Shown here one piece after another: positions 44,053 to 51,805 of a DNA stretch of 64,000 nt. This stretch comes from Halobacteria archaeon HArc-gm2 (GTDB lineage Archaea > Halobacteriota > Halobacteria > Halobacteriales > Haloarculaceae). How positions within the stretch are numbered: position 1 is the stretch's first letter; each line of letters opens with the position of its first letter. The translations under genes were made by a program, and so were the position numbers. The stretch is from contig JAOPKE010000005.1 of NCBI GenBank assembly GCA_025517465.1, forward strand, positions 186,001-250,000, read 5' to 3'. The notes beneath the pieces were generated by a model. That model was given only the letters and a program-made list of their open reading frames with translations, searched no databases and was not told where the DNA came from.

Positions 44053-45390
44053 CTACAGCGAGCAGGACGTGGCGGGTTCCTCTTCGCAGGTCGGCACGAC
44101 GCCATCGCGGTGGTCGAGTAGCTCGAAGTAGTTCCCGCCGGAGTCCTGACTGGACCTGCCGCGAACGACCGGGACGGCACGGCTGGCCTGGTGGTTACAC
44201 GCCTGGAGGCGCTGGTCTCCGCCGCCGGCGTCGTATTCGTAGCCTTCCAGCGCCGACTGGATGGCGCCGGGCTCGAACGACTCGGCGCGCGCTGCCGCGG
44301 CGGCGAACTGGAGCGTCTGGGTGTAGGTGACGTGCGCCGTGCCGGACCCGGTCGCGGCGTCGCCACCGGCGATCGTCCCGTAGTTGCTCACGTACGCCGA
44401 ATCGTACGCCTCGGCGTACTCACCGTCGAGGCCGGCTTCCCACGGCATCGTTCCGAGGACGTCGGCGACCTCGGAGCCGACGACGTAGCCCAGCGAGTCG
44501 TCGATGAAGGGGACGACGACCTGTGTCTCCTCGGGGACGACGTCCTGGGCGGCCGTCAGCGCGTTGATGGCGTCGATTCCGAACAGGTTCAGGAAGAGGG
44601 CGTCAGGTCGACCGCGTGTGATCTGGGTGAGGTCGTCCTCGTAGCCCGTCGAGCCGGGCTGGATGGCCTCGTTCCCCCGCGGTTCCCAGCGGGGCGTGCC
44701 CGAGTCGGCGAAGTACCGGTCGACCGCGTTCTGCAGGTCCTTCCCTTCCGGGGAATCGGCGTACAACTGGACGTAGGTGGCCCGTTCGCCGGTCCTGGTG
44801 GCGAGCGTCGGTCCGAGGGCGCGCACGAGCGCACGCGAGGAGTACATCTCCCGGTACATCGTCGCGGCGCACTCCTCCCCGCTGAGCGCGTCGAGCAGAC
44901 ACGTCCCAGCCATGAAGGGCACCTCGTGTTCGATAGCGATATCGCGGTGGGCCCTGGCGGTGCTCGCCCTGGCTCCGCCACAGATCATCGTCACCTCGTT
45001 TTCGGTCACGTGGGGGAGGACGTTCGACCGCGCCGTCTCTCCGCTTCCCTCGTTGTCGACGATCGTCGACTCTACCTGGTGCCCGAGGAGACCGTCACCG
45101 GCCAGCTCGTCGAACGCGCCGGCCTCGACGAGTCCGCCGCCCTCGTTGATGTGCTTGACCGCCAGTTCGAATCCGTTCCGCTCCTTGTCACCGAGACGCG
45201 AGTACGGGCCGGACTGTACCGTCGACAGAAGGAAGGTCGGCGCCGAATCCGGCGTCGGCGTGCCGCCGCTCCCGTCGGAGATACAGCCGGCCAGCCCACC
45301 GAGTCCGGCGACGCTCCCTGCCGCAATCGTCTCGAGCAGCCGTCGTCGAGACGTCGTCCCACCTGTCGCGTGGCGCTCCTCCCGTTCCAT
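44053..45390 (-). CDS. ABC-type branched-chain amino-acid-like substrate-binding lipoprotein
   Basis: 445 residues. Tat-type signal RRRLLETIAAGSV with a lipobox (LAGCISDG), so it is exported folded and lipid-anchored outside the cell. The body matches the LivK/Peripla_BP_6 fold: LLSTVQSGPYSRLG, DKERNGFELAVKHINE, TMICGGARASTARA, ATYVQLYADSPEGKDL. Cys pairs near residue 159 (TCLLDALSGEEC) and the C-terminus may form disulfides. It stands alone; the partner LivHMGF genes are not near, so its transporter or signalling partner is elsewhere. Upstream on the minus strand an AT-rich AATATATGGTATAATT could be its promoter. Confidence 0.88.
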   Translation of the reverse strand: MEREERHATGGTTSRRRLLETIAAGSVAGLGGLAGCISDGSGGTPTPDSAPTFLLSTVQSGPYSRLGDKERNGFELAVKHINEGGGLVEAGAFDELAGDGLLGHQVESTIVDNEGSGETARSNVLPHVTENEVTMICGGARASTARAHRDIAIEHEVPFMAGTCLLDALSGEECAATMYREMYSSRALVRALGPTLATRTGERATYVQLYADSPEGKDLQNAVDRYFADSGTPRWEPRGNEAIQPGSTGYEDDLTQITRGRPDALFLNLFGIDAINALTAAQDVVPEETQVVVPFIDDSLGYVVGSEVADVLGTMPWEAGLDGEYAEAYDSAYVSNYGTIAGGDAATGSGTAHVTYTQTLQFAAAAARAESFEPGAIQSALEGYEYDAGGGDQRLQACNHQASRAVPVVRGRSSQDSGGNYFELLDHRDGVVPTCEEEPATSCSL

Positions 45391-45629
45391 GGGCTTGATT
45401 GGATAATTATACCATATATTCCTTTGGGTACCCGGTCACAAATTGGCAGCCACCGGGCTCGTCAGCGGAAACCGAGTTGGGTCGCAGGTCGTCGGCGAAC
45501 CGGGCCCCGCAGCGGGGGCGAACGTCGCCCAGATCGTAGCGGTATCCAGGACTGGTTGCCGGCCGATCCGGCCGCCTTCAGACGCCCAGCGGCCGACGCG
45601 AAAGATATTTGAGCGGTGATTGGGAATGG

Positions 45630-46937
45630 ATGGCAATGCCTTCGGGTGATTCTCGCGGCATCTCTCGACGAGACTTCGTCGCGTCTGCAGTGGCGATCGG
45701 TGGGTCGGCGGCGCTGTCTGCCTGTCTCGGTCGGGAAGCCCCGATGGTGTCGGAGGACACCGAGCGCGAATCCCAGTTTCCCACCGGGTCCGACCCCGCG
45801 TCGCTTCCCGACGGCCAGCACAACTGGAACGAGTACCTGGTCACGGACGCCCACGGGAACACGGCGATTCCGCAACACCAGGTCGTCCTCGGCCTCGAAT
45901 ACGTGGGATCGGTGCCGCCGACCGACGAAGAACGGAGCGAGGTGGAGGCCGCGTTACAGTCCCTGGAGCGAGCACACCAGTGGGGGACCGGTGGGGCGAC
46001 GTCGGCGTCGCTCAACGAGGGGCTCCTGACGTTACTCGGCTACTCGCCGCGGTACTTCGACCGGATGGACGCCAGCGTCGAGGGGCTCACCCCGCCGGAA
46101 GACGTCCTCGAGGCCGTCGGCGAGGACCCGTCGATGGCCGACCCACACGACGCTTTCCTCGTGCTCAACAGCGATTACGGTTCCATCCTGCTGGCCTGTG
46201 AGGAGGCGCTGTTCGGCGAACGCGACCGGATCAACGGCCAGGCCGTCGAGGGTACCTTCGAGGATATCTTTGAACGGCGCGAACGCCGGGCCGGCGTCGT
46301 CGGTCGCGGGAACGTCGCCGACGAGGTCGACAACGACTCGATACCGCCGTCGGCGCCGCTGTCGATGGGCTTTCGCTCGGGGTTCCGCGACACGCAGCCC
46401 TCGGAGGAGGCGGTCACCATCGACGACGGTCCGATGGCCGGCGGTACCATGCTCGCGGCCTCCCGCCTGCACATCGACCTGGACCGGTGGTACGAACAGG
46501 ACGACGAGGAACGCTTCGCCGAGATGTTCTCGCCAACGCAGGACCCGGCCGACGTCGGACCGGTCGGTGACCGCCTCGGTTCCACCAGCGAGATAACGGA
46601 GGAGATGACCGAGAACGTCGAGGAAATCGCCGAGGAACACGGTCGGCTCGGTCACTCCCAGAAAGTGGCGCGTGCACGCGACGAGGACTTTCGGCCACAG
46701 ATCCTCCGCCGGACGGAGGGCGTGGCCACGGACGTCGCCGAGGGCGTCGGCTTCAACTTCCACTCGATCCAGGCCACGATGGACGCGTTCGTCGAGACGC
46801 GCACGGCGATGAACGTCGACGAGTACGACGTCGACGTCGCCGACGACGACCACGGCATCGTCGACTACCTCGAGACGAGAGCGCGCGGCAGCTACGTCGT
46901 CCCGCCGCGAGACCAGCGGGCACTCCCGACTATCTAA
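45630..46937 (+). CDS. Tat-exported DyP-peroxidase-like protein
   Basis: 435 residues from ATG 45630 (ATG 45636 also possible). Tat signal ISRRDFVASAVAIGG and lipobox LSACLG. The body resembles dye-decolourising peroxidases: MGFRSGFRDTQPSEE, GPMAGGTMLAASRLHIDLDR with RWYEQDDEERFAEMF, and a region with GHSQKVARARDEDFRPQI (candidate proximal His) then GVGFNFHSIQATMDAFVE. The family motif GxxDG reads FRDT here, so the distal Asp is kept but the Gly is lost; heme binding or peroxidase activity is not assured. Two bases separate it from the FG-GAP partner. Confidence 0.7.
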   Translation: MAMPSGDSRGISRRDFVASAVAIGGSAALSACLGREAPMVSEDTERESQFPTGSDPASLPDGQHNWNEYLVTDAHGNTAIPQHQVVLGLEYVGSVPPTDEERSEVEAALQSLERAHQWGTGGATSASLNEGLLTLLGYSPRYFDRMDASVEGLTPPEDVLEAVGEDPSMADPHDAFLVLNSDYGSILLACEEALFGERDRINGQAVEGTFEDIFERRERRAGVVGRGNVADEVDNDSIPPSAPLSMGFRSGFRDTQPSEEAVTIDDGPMAGGTMLAASRLHIDLDRWYEQDDEERFAEMFSPTQDPADVGPVGDRLGSTSEITEEMTENVEEIAEEHGRLGHSQKVARARDEDFRPQILRRTEGVATDVAEGVGFNFHSIQATMDAFVETRTAMNVDEYDVDVADDDHGIVDYLETRARGSYVVPPRDQRALPTI

Positions 46938-46938
46938 C

Positions 46939-48591
46939 GTGACCCAGAACACACAGCGGGCGCGAATCGCGCTCGTCACCTGTTGCGTCGCGCTCCTGGC
47001 CGTCACGGCCGGCTGCTCGGCGCTCGGCGAATCGCCACCCGAGATACAGTTCCGCAACGCCACCGCGGAGAGCGGACTGTCGTACTCCGACAGCATCGAC
47101 ACCGGCTTCGGCAACGGGAACGCCGGCATCTACGCGACTGACTTCGACGACGACGGCTGGACCGACCTGCTCGCCATCGGCGACGAGCGGCCGGCGCTGT
47201 TCCGCAACGACGGCGGGGCCTACGAGGAAAGCGACGCGCTCCCACCCCTGAATCGCACGTTCAAGAGCGCGGCGATCGTCGACTACGACGGCGACGGCTG
47301 GGAGGACATTCTCCTGTTGCCGACCAACGGGTCGGTCGTCACGCTCCACAACGACGAGGGCTCCTTCGAGCGCGTCGACACCGGCCTCGGAAACGTGACC
47401 TACCCGCTCGGCGCAGCGGCCGCCGACTACGACGGCGACGGCGACCGCGATATCTTCCTCTACCAGGCGGGCAACTGGCGCGTGGGCAAGCCAGCCGGCT
47501 ACTTCACGCCCAACGGGACCGTCCAGGACGACAACGGCAACCCCAACGTCCTCTACGAGAACGTGGACGGTGAGTTCGAGCGCGTCGACGACGCCGGCAT
47601 CGACGGCGACCGGTGGAGCCTCGCGGCGAGTTTCACGGACCTCACCGGCGACGGGCACCCCGATATCCACGTCGCGAACGACTACAACAGCGACGTGCTG
47701 TACGTCAACCAGGGCGACGGGACGTTCGACAAACGCAACCTGCGTGGGTCGACCGAACGGAACGGGATGGCCTCGGAAGTCGCCGACGTGACCGGTGACG
47801 GCCGCCAGGACGTCTTCGTCACGAACATCTATCTCCCCATCTCGCCCCAGACGATGGGCCACGAGCGTTACGAGCGCGTCGAGTACTTTCTCTCGTACGT
47901 CATTCACTCGGGCCGGACGAAGGGGAACACGCTCATGGTCAACCAGGGAGACGGCGAGTTCGCGGACCAGGCCGACGAGTTCGGCGTCCGGCAGGGCGGC
48001 TGGGGGTGGGCGGCGAGCCTCTCCGACTTCAACAACGACGGTCGGCCCGACCTGATCCACACGACCCAGAACGTCGTCACCATCGACCAGGAGGACCCCC
48101 ACTACCCCTATCCGATGGTGTGGCAGAACAACGGGAGCGGCTACACCTCGCTCGACGCCTCCGACCGCGGCTTCGACAAACACGACGGCCGCGGGATGGT
48201 GACGCTCGACTACGACCGCGACGGCGACCAGGACGTCGTGACGGCCAACTACAACCAGCCCTACGTCGTCTACGAGAACACGGTCAACGAGAGCAATAGC
48301 GTCCAGTTCCGTGCCGTCGGCGACGACGGCGAACTCGCCCTCGGGGCGACCGTCGAGGTGGACGCCGGCGGCGACACGACGACAGTCGTCCAGAACGGGC
48401 GGACGGACTACCTCTCGCAGGACAGCCGCGTCAGCCACGTCGGTCTCGGCTCGGCCGAAAGCGTCGACATCGCTGTCTCCTGGCCGGACGGCACCGAGCA
48501 GACCTTCGAGGACGTCGCCGCGAACCAGCGACTGCAGATTACGAGGGACGGCCTGGAGACGGTCACCGCGTTCGACGGCGGTGGGGATTAA
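46939..48591 (+). CDS. FG-GAP/VCBS repeat lipoprotein with ASPIC/UnbV domain (CRTAC1-like)
   Basis: 550 residues from GTG 46939. Sec-type signal ending at a lipobox (VTAGCSALG). Seen: many FG-GAP/VCBS calcium-binding repeats of the form DFDDDGWTDLLAIGDERP, DYDGDGDRDIFLY and DYDRDGDQDVVTANYNQPYV making a beta-propeller, and a C-terminal ASPIC/UnbV domain (LGLGSAESVDIAVSWPDGT-type, about 455-520). Such proteins bind ligands or partners outside the cell. Close coupling with the DyP-like gene suggests that the two products act together on the surface. Confidence 0.88.
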   Translation: MTQNTQRARIALVTCCVALLAVTAGCSALGESPPEIQFRNATAESGLSYSDSIDTGFGNGNAGIYATDFDDDGWTDLLAIGDERPALFRNDGGAYEESDALPPLNRTFKSAAIVDYDGDGWEDILLLPTNGSVVTLHNDEGSFERVDTGLGNVTYPLGAAAADYDGDGDRDIFLYQAGNWRVGKPAGYFTPNGTVQDDNGNPNVLYENVDGEFERVDDAGIDGDRWSLAASFTDLTGDGHPDIHVANDYNSDVLYVNQGDGTFDKRNLRGSTERNGMASEVADVTGDGRQDVFVTNIYLPISPQTMGHERYERVEYFLSYVIHSGRTKGNTLMVNQGDGEFADQADEFGVRQGGWGWAASLSDFNNDGRPDLIHTTQNVVTIDQEDPHYPYPMVWQNNGSGYTSLDASDRGFDKHDGRGMVTLDYDRDGDQDVVTANYNQPYVVYENTVNESNSVQFRAVGDDGELALGATVEVDAGGDTTTVVQNGRTDYLSQDSRVSHVGLGSAESVDIAVSWPDGTEQTFEDVAANQRLQITRDGLETVTAFDGGGD

Positions 48592-48616
48592 GCCACCAGA
48601 GTCCCTCACCCCTGCT

Positions 48617-49354
48617 ATGAGCACTTTGGCGGAGACGAGCGCACTGATCACCGGCGCGAGTTCGGGCATCGGCCGCGCCACTGCACACGCACTCGCCAGC
48701 CGCGGCGCCGACGTGGCCATCTCGGCCCGCCGCGAGGAACGACTCCAGGAACTGGCCGAGACGCTGCGCGAGGAGTACGGGGTGGACGTCCTCGTCCACA
48801 CCGCCGACGTCACCGACGACGAGCAGGTGGCCGACCTGGTGGAAGCAGCGGCCGCCGAGTTCGGCCGCCTCGACACCGTCGTCGCCAACGCCGGCCTCGC
48901 CCGCGAGGGCTCGGTCGAGGAGATGGAGACGGACGCCTTCCGACAGATGATGGACGTCAACTGCGAGGGGCTGTTCTTCACCGCCCGGGAGTCGATTCCG
49001 CACCTCCGGGAGACGGACGGCATCCTCGTCGTCCTCGCCAGCATGGCCGGTCAGTACCCCCGCCCGGGCAACCCGGTGTACGCCGCCACCAAGTGGTGGG
49101 CCCGCGGGTTCGCCAAGTCGCTGGCCGGCAGCGTCGGTTCCGACGGCGTCGGCGTCACGGTCGTCAACCCGACGGAGGTTCGAACGGAGTTCGGATCCGA
49201 GGACGACCAGGCCTCGGAAGACGTCCTCTCGCCCGACGAGGCCGCCGAACCGGAGGACGTCGCCGAGGCCATCGCCTTCGCCGCCGAGCAGGAGCCCCCG
49301 AACGTCGTCCAGGAACTGGACTTCTACCGCCGGGACAAGTTCGAGGGCTGGTGA
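48617..49354 (+). CDS. Short-chain dehydrogenase/reductase
   Basis: 245 residues from ATG 48617; the longer upstream frame overlaps the FG-GAP gene and lacks homology. Classical SDR: cofactor loop TGASSGIG (12-19), ISARREERLQE favouring NADP, NAG (VVANAGLAREG), Ser in VVLASMAGQYPR and the YAATK motif (about 155-159, Tyr and Lys catalytic). Likely an NADP-dependent oxidoreductase of the YdfG type; substrate unknown. It begins only 25 bp after the UnbV gene, possibly in the same transcript but with no functional link visible. Confidence 0.92.
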   Translation: MSTLAETSALITGASSGIGRATAHALASRGADVAISARREERLQELAETLREEYGVDVLVHTADVTDDEQVADLVEAAAAEFGRLDTVVANAGLAREGSVEEMETDAFRQMMDVNCEGLFFTARESIPHLRETDGILVVLASMAGQYPRPGNPVYAATKWWARGFAKSLAGSVGSDGVGVTVVNPTEVRTEFGSEDDQASEDVLSPDEAAEPEDVAEAIAFAAEQEPPNVVQELDFYRRDKFEGW

Positions 49355-49433
49355 GGCGCGCCCGGCGATAGCGCCGGTTGTTTGCGACGCTACTGTTAAC
49401 CGTCGGTGACTGGTACTGTCCCTGTTAGAACCG

Positions 49434-50366
49434 ATGACGCGAAAAGTCCTGTTCGACACCGACCCGGGCTGTGACGACGCGGTGATGCTCGCCGTGGCGC
49501 TGGGCCACGACGCCGTCGACGTCGTCGGCCTCTCGACGGTCTGTGGCAACTCGACGGTCGCCAACACGACCCGGAACGCCCTCGCGATCCTCGACCACGG
49601 CGACTTCGACGTCCCGGTCGCGCGCGGTTGCGAGCGGCCGCTCGTCGACGACCTCACGACGGCGGAGTGGATCCACGGGGACGCGGGCCTCCGCGGCGAC
49701 CTCCCGGACCCGACGTCCGAGCCCATCGACGAGCACGGCGCGAACTTCGTCGTCGAACAGGCCCGCGAACACGGCGACGACCTGACTATCGCCGCCGTCG
49801 GTCCGCAGACGAACCTCGCGCTTGCGCTCGCGATGGAGCCAGCCCTCCCCGAGATGGTCGACGATATCTACCTGATGGGCGGCGCGGCCTTCCAGAGCGG
49901 CAACGTCACGCCCGCCGCGGAGGCCAACTTCCACAACGACCCGGCGGCGGCCAGCCGGGTGGTCCAGGACGCCGACCCGAGGATGGTCGGCCTCGACGTC
50001 ACCAACGGCGCCTCGCCCGCGCCCGAGACGATCGATACGTACGAAGAGCGGGGCGGCGGGTTCGCCGCCGTCGCGGACTGGATCGGCTACCCCGAGGCGG
50101 CCCAGGGCGTCGGGCAGGACCGACTGGCCGTTCACGACGCGGCCGTCGCGGCAGCCCTCGTCGACCCCGACGTCGTCACCTTCGAGGAGTACTTCTGCGA
50201 GGTCGACACCACCGGCGGCCCCTCCCACGGCGCAGTCGTCTGCGACCGGTACGGCGTCCGCGACGCCGAACCCAACACGTCGGTCGCGGTCGACCTCGAC
50301 GTCGAGCGCTTCCGGTCGGTCTTCCAGGCCGGTGTCGAGGGGTACGCGGCCGCCGTGGACGGCTGA
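49434..50366 (+). CDS. Nucleoside hydrolase (IUNH family)
   Basis: 310 residues. Hydrolyses ribonucleosides to base and ribose. Seen: Ca2+-binding signature LFDTDPGCDDA (Asp8, Asp10, Asp14/15), CGNSTVANTTRNAL, VGPQTNLALAL, LMGGA, EANFHNDPAAA and VHDAAVAAALVDPDV, the last with the conserved His-Asp. Length fits the family (about 310-330). Which base is preferred cannot be read from the sequence. A TTAAC element upstream near 49396 may be its promoter. Confidence 0.94.
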   Translation: MTRKVLFDTDPGCDDAVMLAVALGHDAVDVVGLSTVCGNSTVANTTRNALAILDHGDFDVPVARGCERPLVDDLTTAEWIHGDAGLRGDLPDPTSEPIDEHGANFVVEQAREHGDDLTIAAVGPQTNLALALAMEPALPEMVDDIYLMGGAAFQSGNVTPAAEANFHNDPAAASRVVQDADPRMVGLDVTNGASPAPETIDTYEERGGGFAAVADWIGYPEAAQGVGQDRLAVHDAAVAAALVDPDVVTFEEYFCEVDTTGGPSHGAVVCDRYGVRDAEPNTSVAVDLDVERFRSVFQAGVEGYAAAVDG

Positions 50367-50409
50367 TGGGGCCGGAATCGAGGATGCGACGAGAGACGGG
50401 CGAATAATT

Positions 50410-50423
50410 GTTACCTCAGTAAC
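50410..50423. promoter_or_regulatory. GTTAC-N4-GTAAC palindrome beside a TATA-like element
   Basis: GTTACCTCAGTAAC is a perfect inverted repeat with a 4-base centre. It abuts ATTAAAC, a plausible TATA element, downstream of the nucleoside hydrolase and upstream of the 26-codon ORF and GAP-family gene. It looks like an operator overlapping a promoter. Confidence 0.5.
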
Positions 50424-50513
50424 ATTAAACGGTACCGCCGGTGTAGGTAGCACGTGGAACGCTCCCCGGGCGGCATTCGGAGGCCGGTCCGGACGAACAC
50501 GTGACTCCAAACA

Positions 50514-50594
50514 ATGACACACGACAGATCGTTCGCCCGTGTCGCTCAGCCGACCGGTGGTGACGGATCGAACTCCGGTGAGAACGACCCGTGA
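50514..50594 (+). CDS. Possible 26-residue peptide coupled to the GAP-family gene
   Basis: ATG 50514 opens a 26-residue frame (MTHDRSFARVAQPTGG, then DGSNSGENDP) whose TGA overlaps the GTG start of the next gene in GTGA. This is the arrangement of translationally coupled genes. The peptide is polar and not recognised. It may simply be a leader whose translation delivers ribosomes to the GTG start. Confidence 0.35.
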   Translation: MTHDRSFARVAQPTGGDGSNSGENDP

Positions 50595-51223
50595 GCCTCG
50601 TCGAAGTGCTTCCCCTGTCTATCGTGATGATCGCGGGACCACAGATACTCTCTTCCATCTTCCTCGCGACGAGTGAGCGATGGCGGACCAACTCGGCGGC
50701 CTACGTCTTCGGTGCGTCCCTCTCTATCAGTCTCGTCGTCTCCCTCGCCTACCTACTCGGGAGTAGTTTCGGTGGCGGTGGCGGTCTGCTTGGTGCGAGC
50801 GCACGACAACTGCTCTACTTCGTCGTCCTGGTGCTCCTCCTCTACGCCGCGGTCGACACCTACCGAAAGCGGGAGGTATCGGAGCCGCCTACGTGGATGG
50901 GGAAGCTGACGAACGCGACACCCGGGTTCTCGTTCAAGCTGGGATTCCTCCTGCTGGGCGTCTTCCCGACCAACGTCGTCACCTCGATCAGCGTCGGAAC
51001 GTTCCTCGCGGCGAACGCCGACCCGGTCACGGACGCGGCCGGATTCGTCTCGCTCACGCTCTTCATTCTCGCACTTCCTTCGCTCGGTGTGCTCCTCATC
51101 GGTGGGCGGGCGGAAGCAGTACTCCCGGAGATCCGTGACTGGATGAACGACAACACGTGGATCATCTCCGAGGCGGTCATCGCTCTCTTCGTCGTCCTGA
51201 CGCTCCAGAACCTCCTCGGATGA
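50591..51223 (+). CDS. GAP-family (Sap/GPL-addressing-like) integral membrane protein
   Basis: 210 residues from GTG 50591. About six membrane segments: LVEVLPLSIVMIAGPQILSS, AAYVFGASLSISLVVSLAYL, LLYFVVLVLLLYAAVDTY, then, after KLTNATPGFSFKLGFLLLGV, two more and a C-terminal VIALFVVLTLQNLLG. The layout with a charged central loop matches the GAP/LysE-like small exporter group. Substrate unknown. An independent promoter with a GTTAC-GTAAC palindrome lies upstream. Confidence 0.78.
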   Translation: MSLVEVLPLSIVMIAGPQILSSIFLATSERWRTNSAAYVFGASLSISLVVSLAYLLGSSFGGGGGLLGASARQLLYFVVLVLLLYAAVDTYRKREVSEPPTWMGKLTNATPGFSFKLGFLLLGVFPTNVVTSISVGTFLAANADPVTDAAGFVSLTLFILALPSLGVLLIGGRAEAVLPEIRDWMNDNTWIISEAVIALFVVLTLQNLLG

Positions 51224-51288
51224 ATTCTCCCGTGAGAGAGGGACCCGTTTCACGTCCGTCGCCCCACGAGCCCGGTCGAACGGTATCG

Positions 51289-51431
51289 TGCCCGCGAGGG
51301 CTCCGAACTCCCGAGAGACTCACTTCGTTCGTCTCTCGTACCCTCGCTCACGTGCGTTCGCGAGGACCTACGGGTTCTCCGCGTCTCCCCGGCCATTTTC
51401 CGGCGCAGTCGCTCACTGGCGTTCGCGACTG
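51289..51431. repeat. tRNA 3'-end-like fragment followed by three hairpins with a shared loop
   Basis: Bases 51289-51315 repeat the 3' end of the neighbouring tRNA-Met (AGGGCTCCGAAC identical, flanks similar) in the same orientation. Then come three perfect hairpins: stem 51312-51319 with 51331-51338, stem 51342-51347 with 51360-51365, and stem 51406-51412 with 51425-51431. Read on minus, their loops are GAACGAAGTGA, GAACGCACGTGA and GAACGCCAGTGA. The last is extended outward by CATTTTCC/GGAAAATG with an internal mismatch. No gene here. Confidence 0.75.
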
Positions 51432-51438
51432 TGGAAAA

Positions 51439-51583
51439 TGCCCGGGGAGGGCTCCGAACCCTCGATCTCCGCATGCCCCAGGTCACAGGCTCGACGAAAG
51501 CCCACCGAGACATGCCGGAATGGTGCCGCGCGAGTCTGACGACCCTATGAGTGCGGCGCTATGTCCAGCTAAGCCACCCGGGC
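51439..51583 (-). tRNA. tRNA-Met (elongator, anticodon CAT) with a 71-nt intron
   Basis: Exon 1 is 51546-51583 and exon 2 is 51439-51474; the intron 51475-51545 lies between positions 37 and 38. Mature cloverleaf: acceptor GCCCGGG/CCCGGGC, anticodon stem CCGCA/TGCGG, loop CTCATAA, T arm GAGGG-TTCGGAG-CCCTC, discriminator A. The exon-intron joins form a canonical bulge-helix-bulge: CTCA pairs with TGGG (4 bp), bulges TA^G and GC^A, and the intron helix GGTC/GACC. The elongator tRNA-Met of other haloarchaea also carries an intron at this place. Confidence 0.95.
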
Positions 51584-51805
51584 GCGGGTGCAATCAGTGG
51601 TTGGCCGGAGGTCGTCTTTAACGTTCTCATTGAGCGGCGCTCCGTCAGTCGGTCTCGTGCCTTGCCGTCCCGTCGATCGTCGAACCCGATGAAGTCACAA
51701 ACCGCCGGCATTCGAGGGGTCTGTCGGCCGTCACGTTCGACCGTCGAGACCGGGCTTCGGTCGTGGTGTTTCACCCGCGGATTTAAGCCACCGGACGAGT
51801 ACGTC
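51584..51805. other. Gene-free promoter stretch between tRNA-Met and the next gene
   Basis: The long open frame from 51551 runs through the tRNA and is not coding here. ATTTAAGCC at about 51781 is 22-25 nt from the chosen ATG 51806 and is a plausible TATA element for that gene; the tRNA promoter would be on the other strand near 51610. Confidence 0.5.

Noticed and set aside
46930-49044. 704-residue minus-strand ORF over the FG-GAP and SDR genes
   Set aside because: Runs across two real plus-strand genes and contains only valine/arginine-rich complement.
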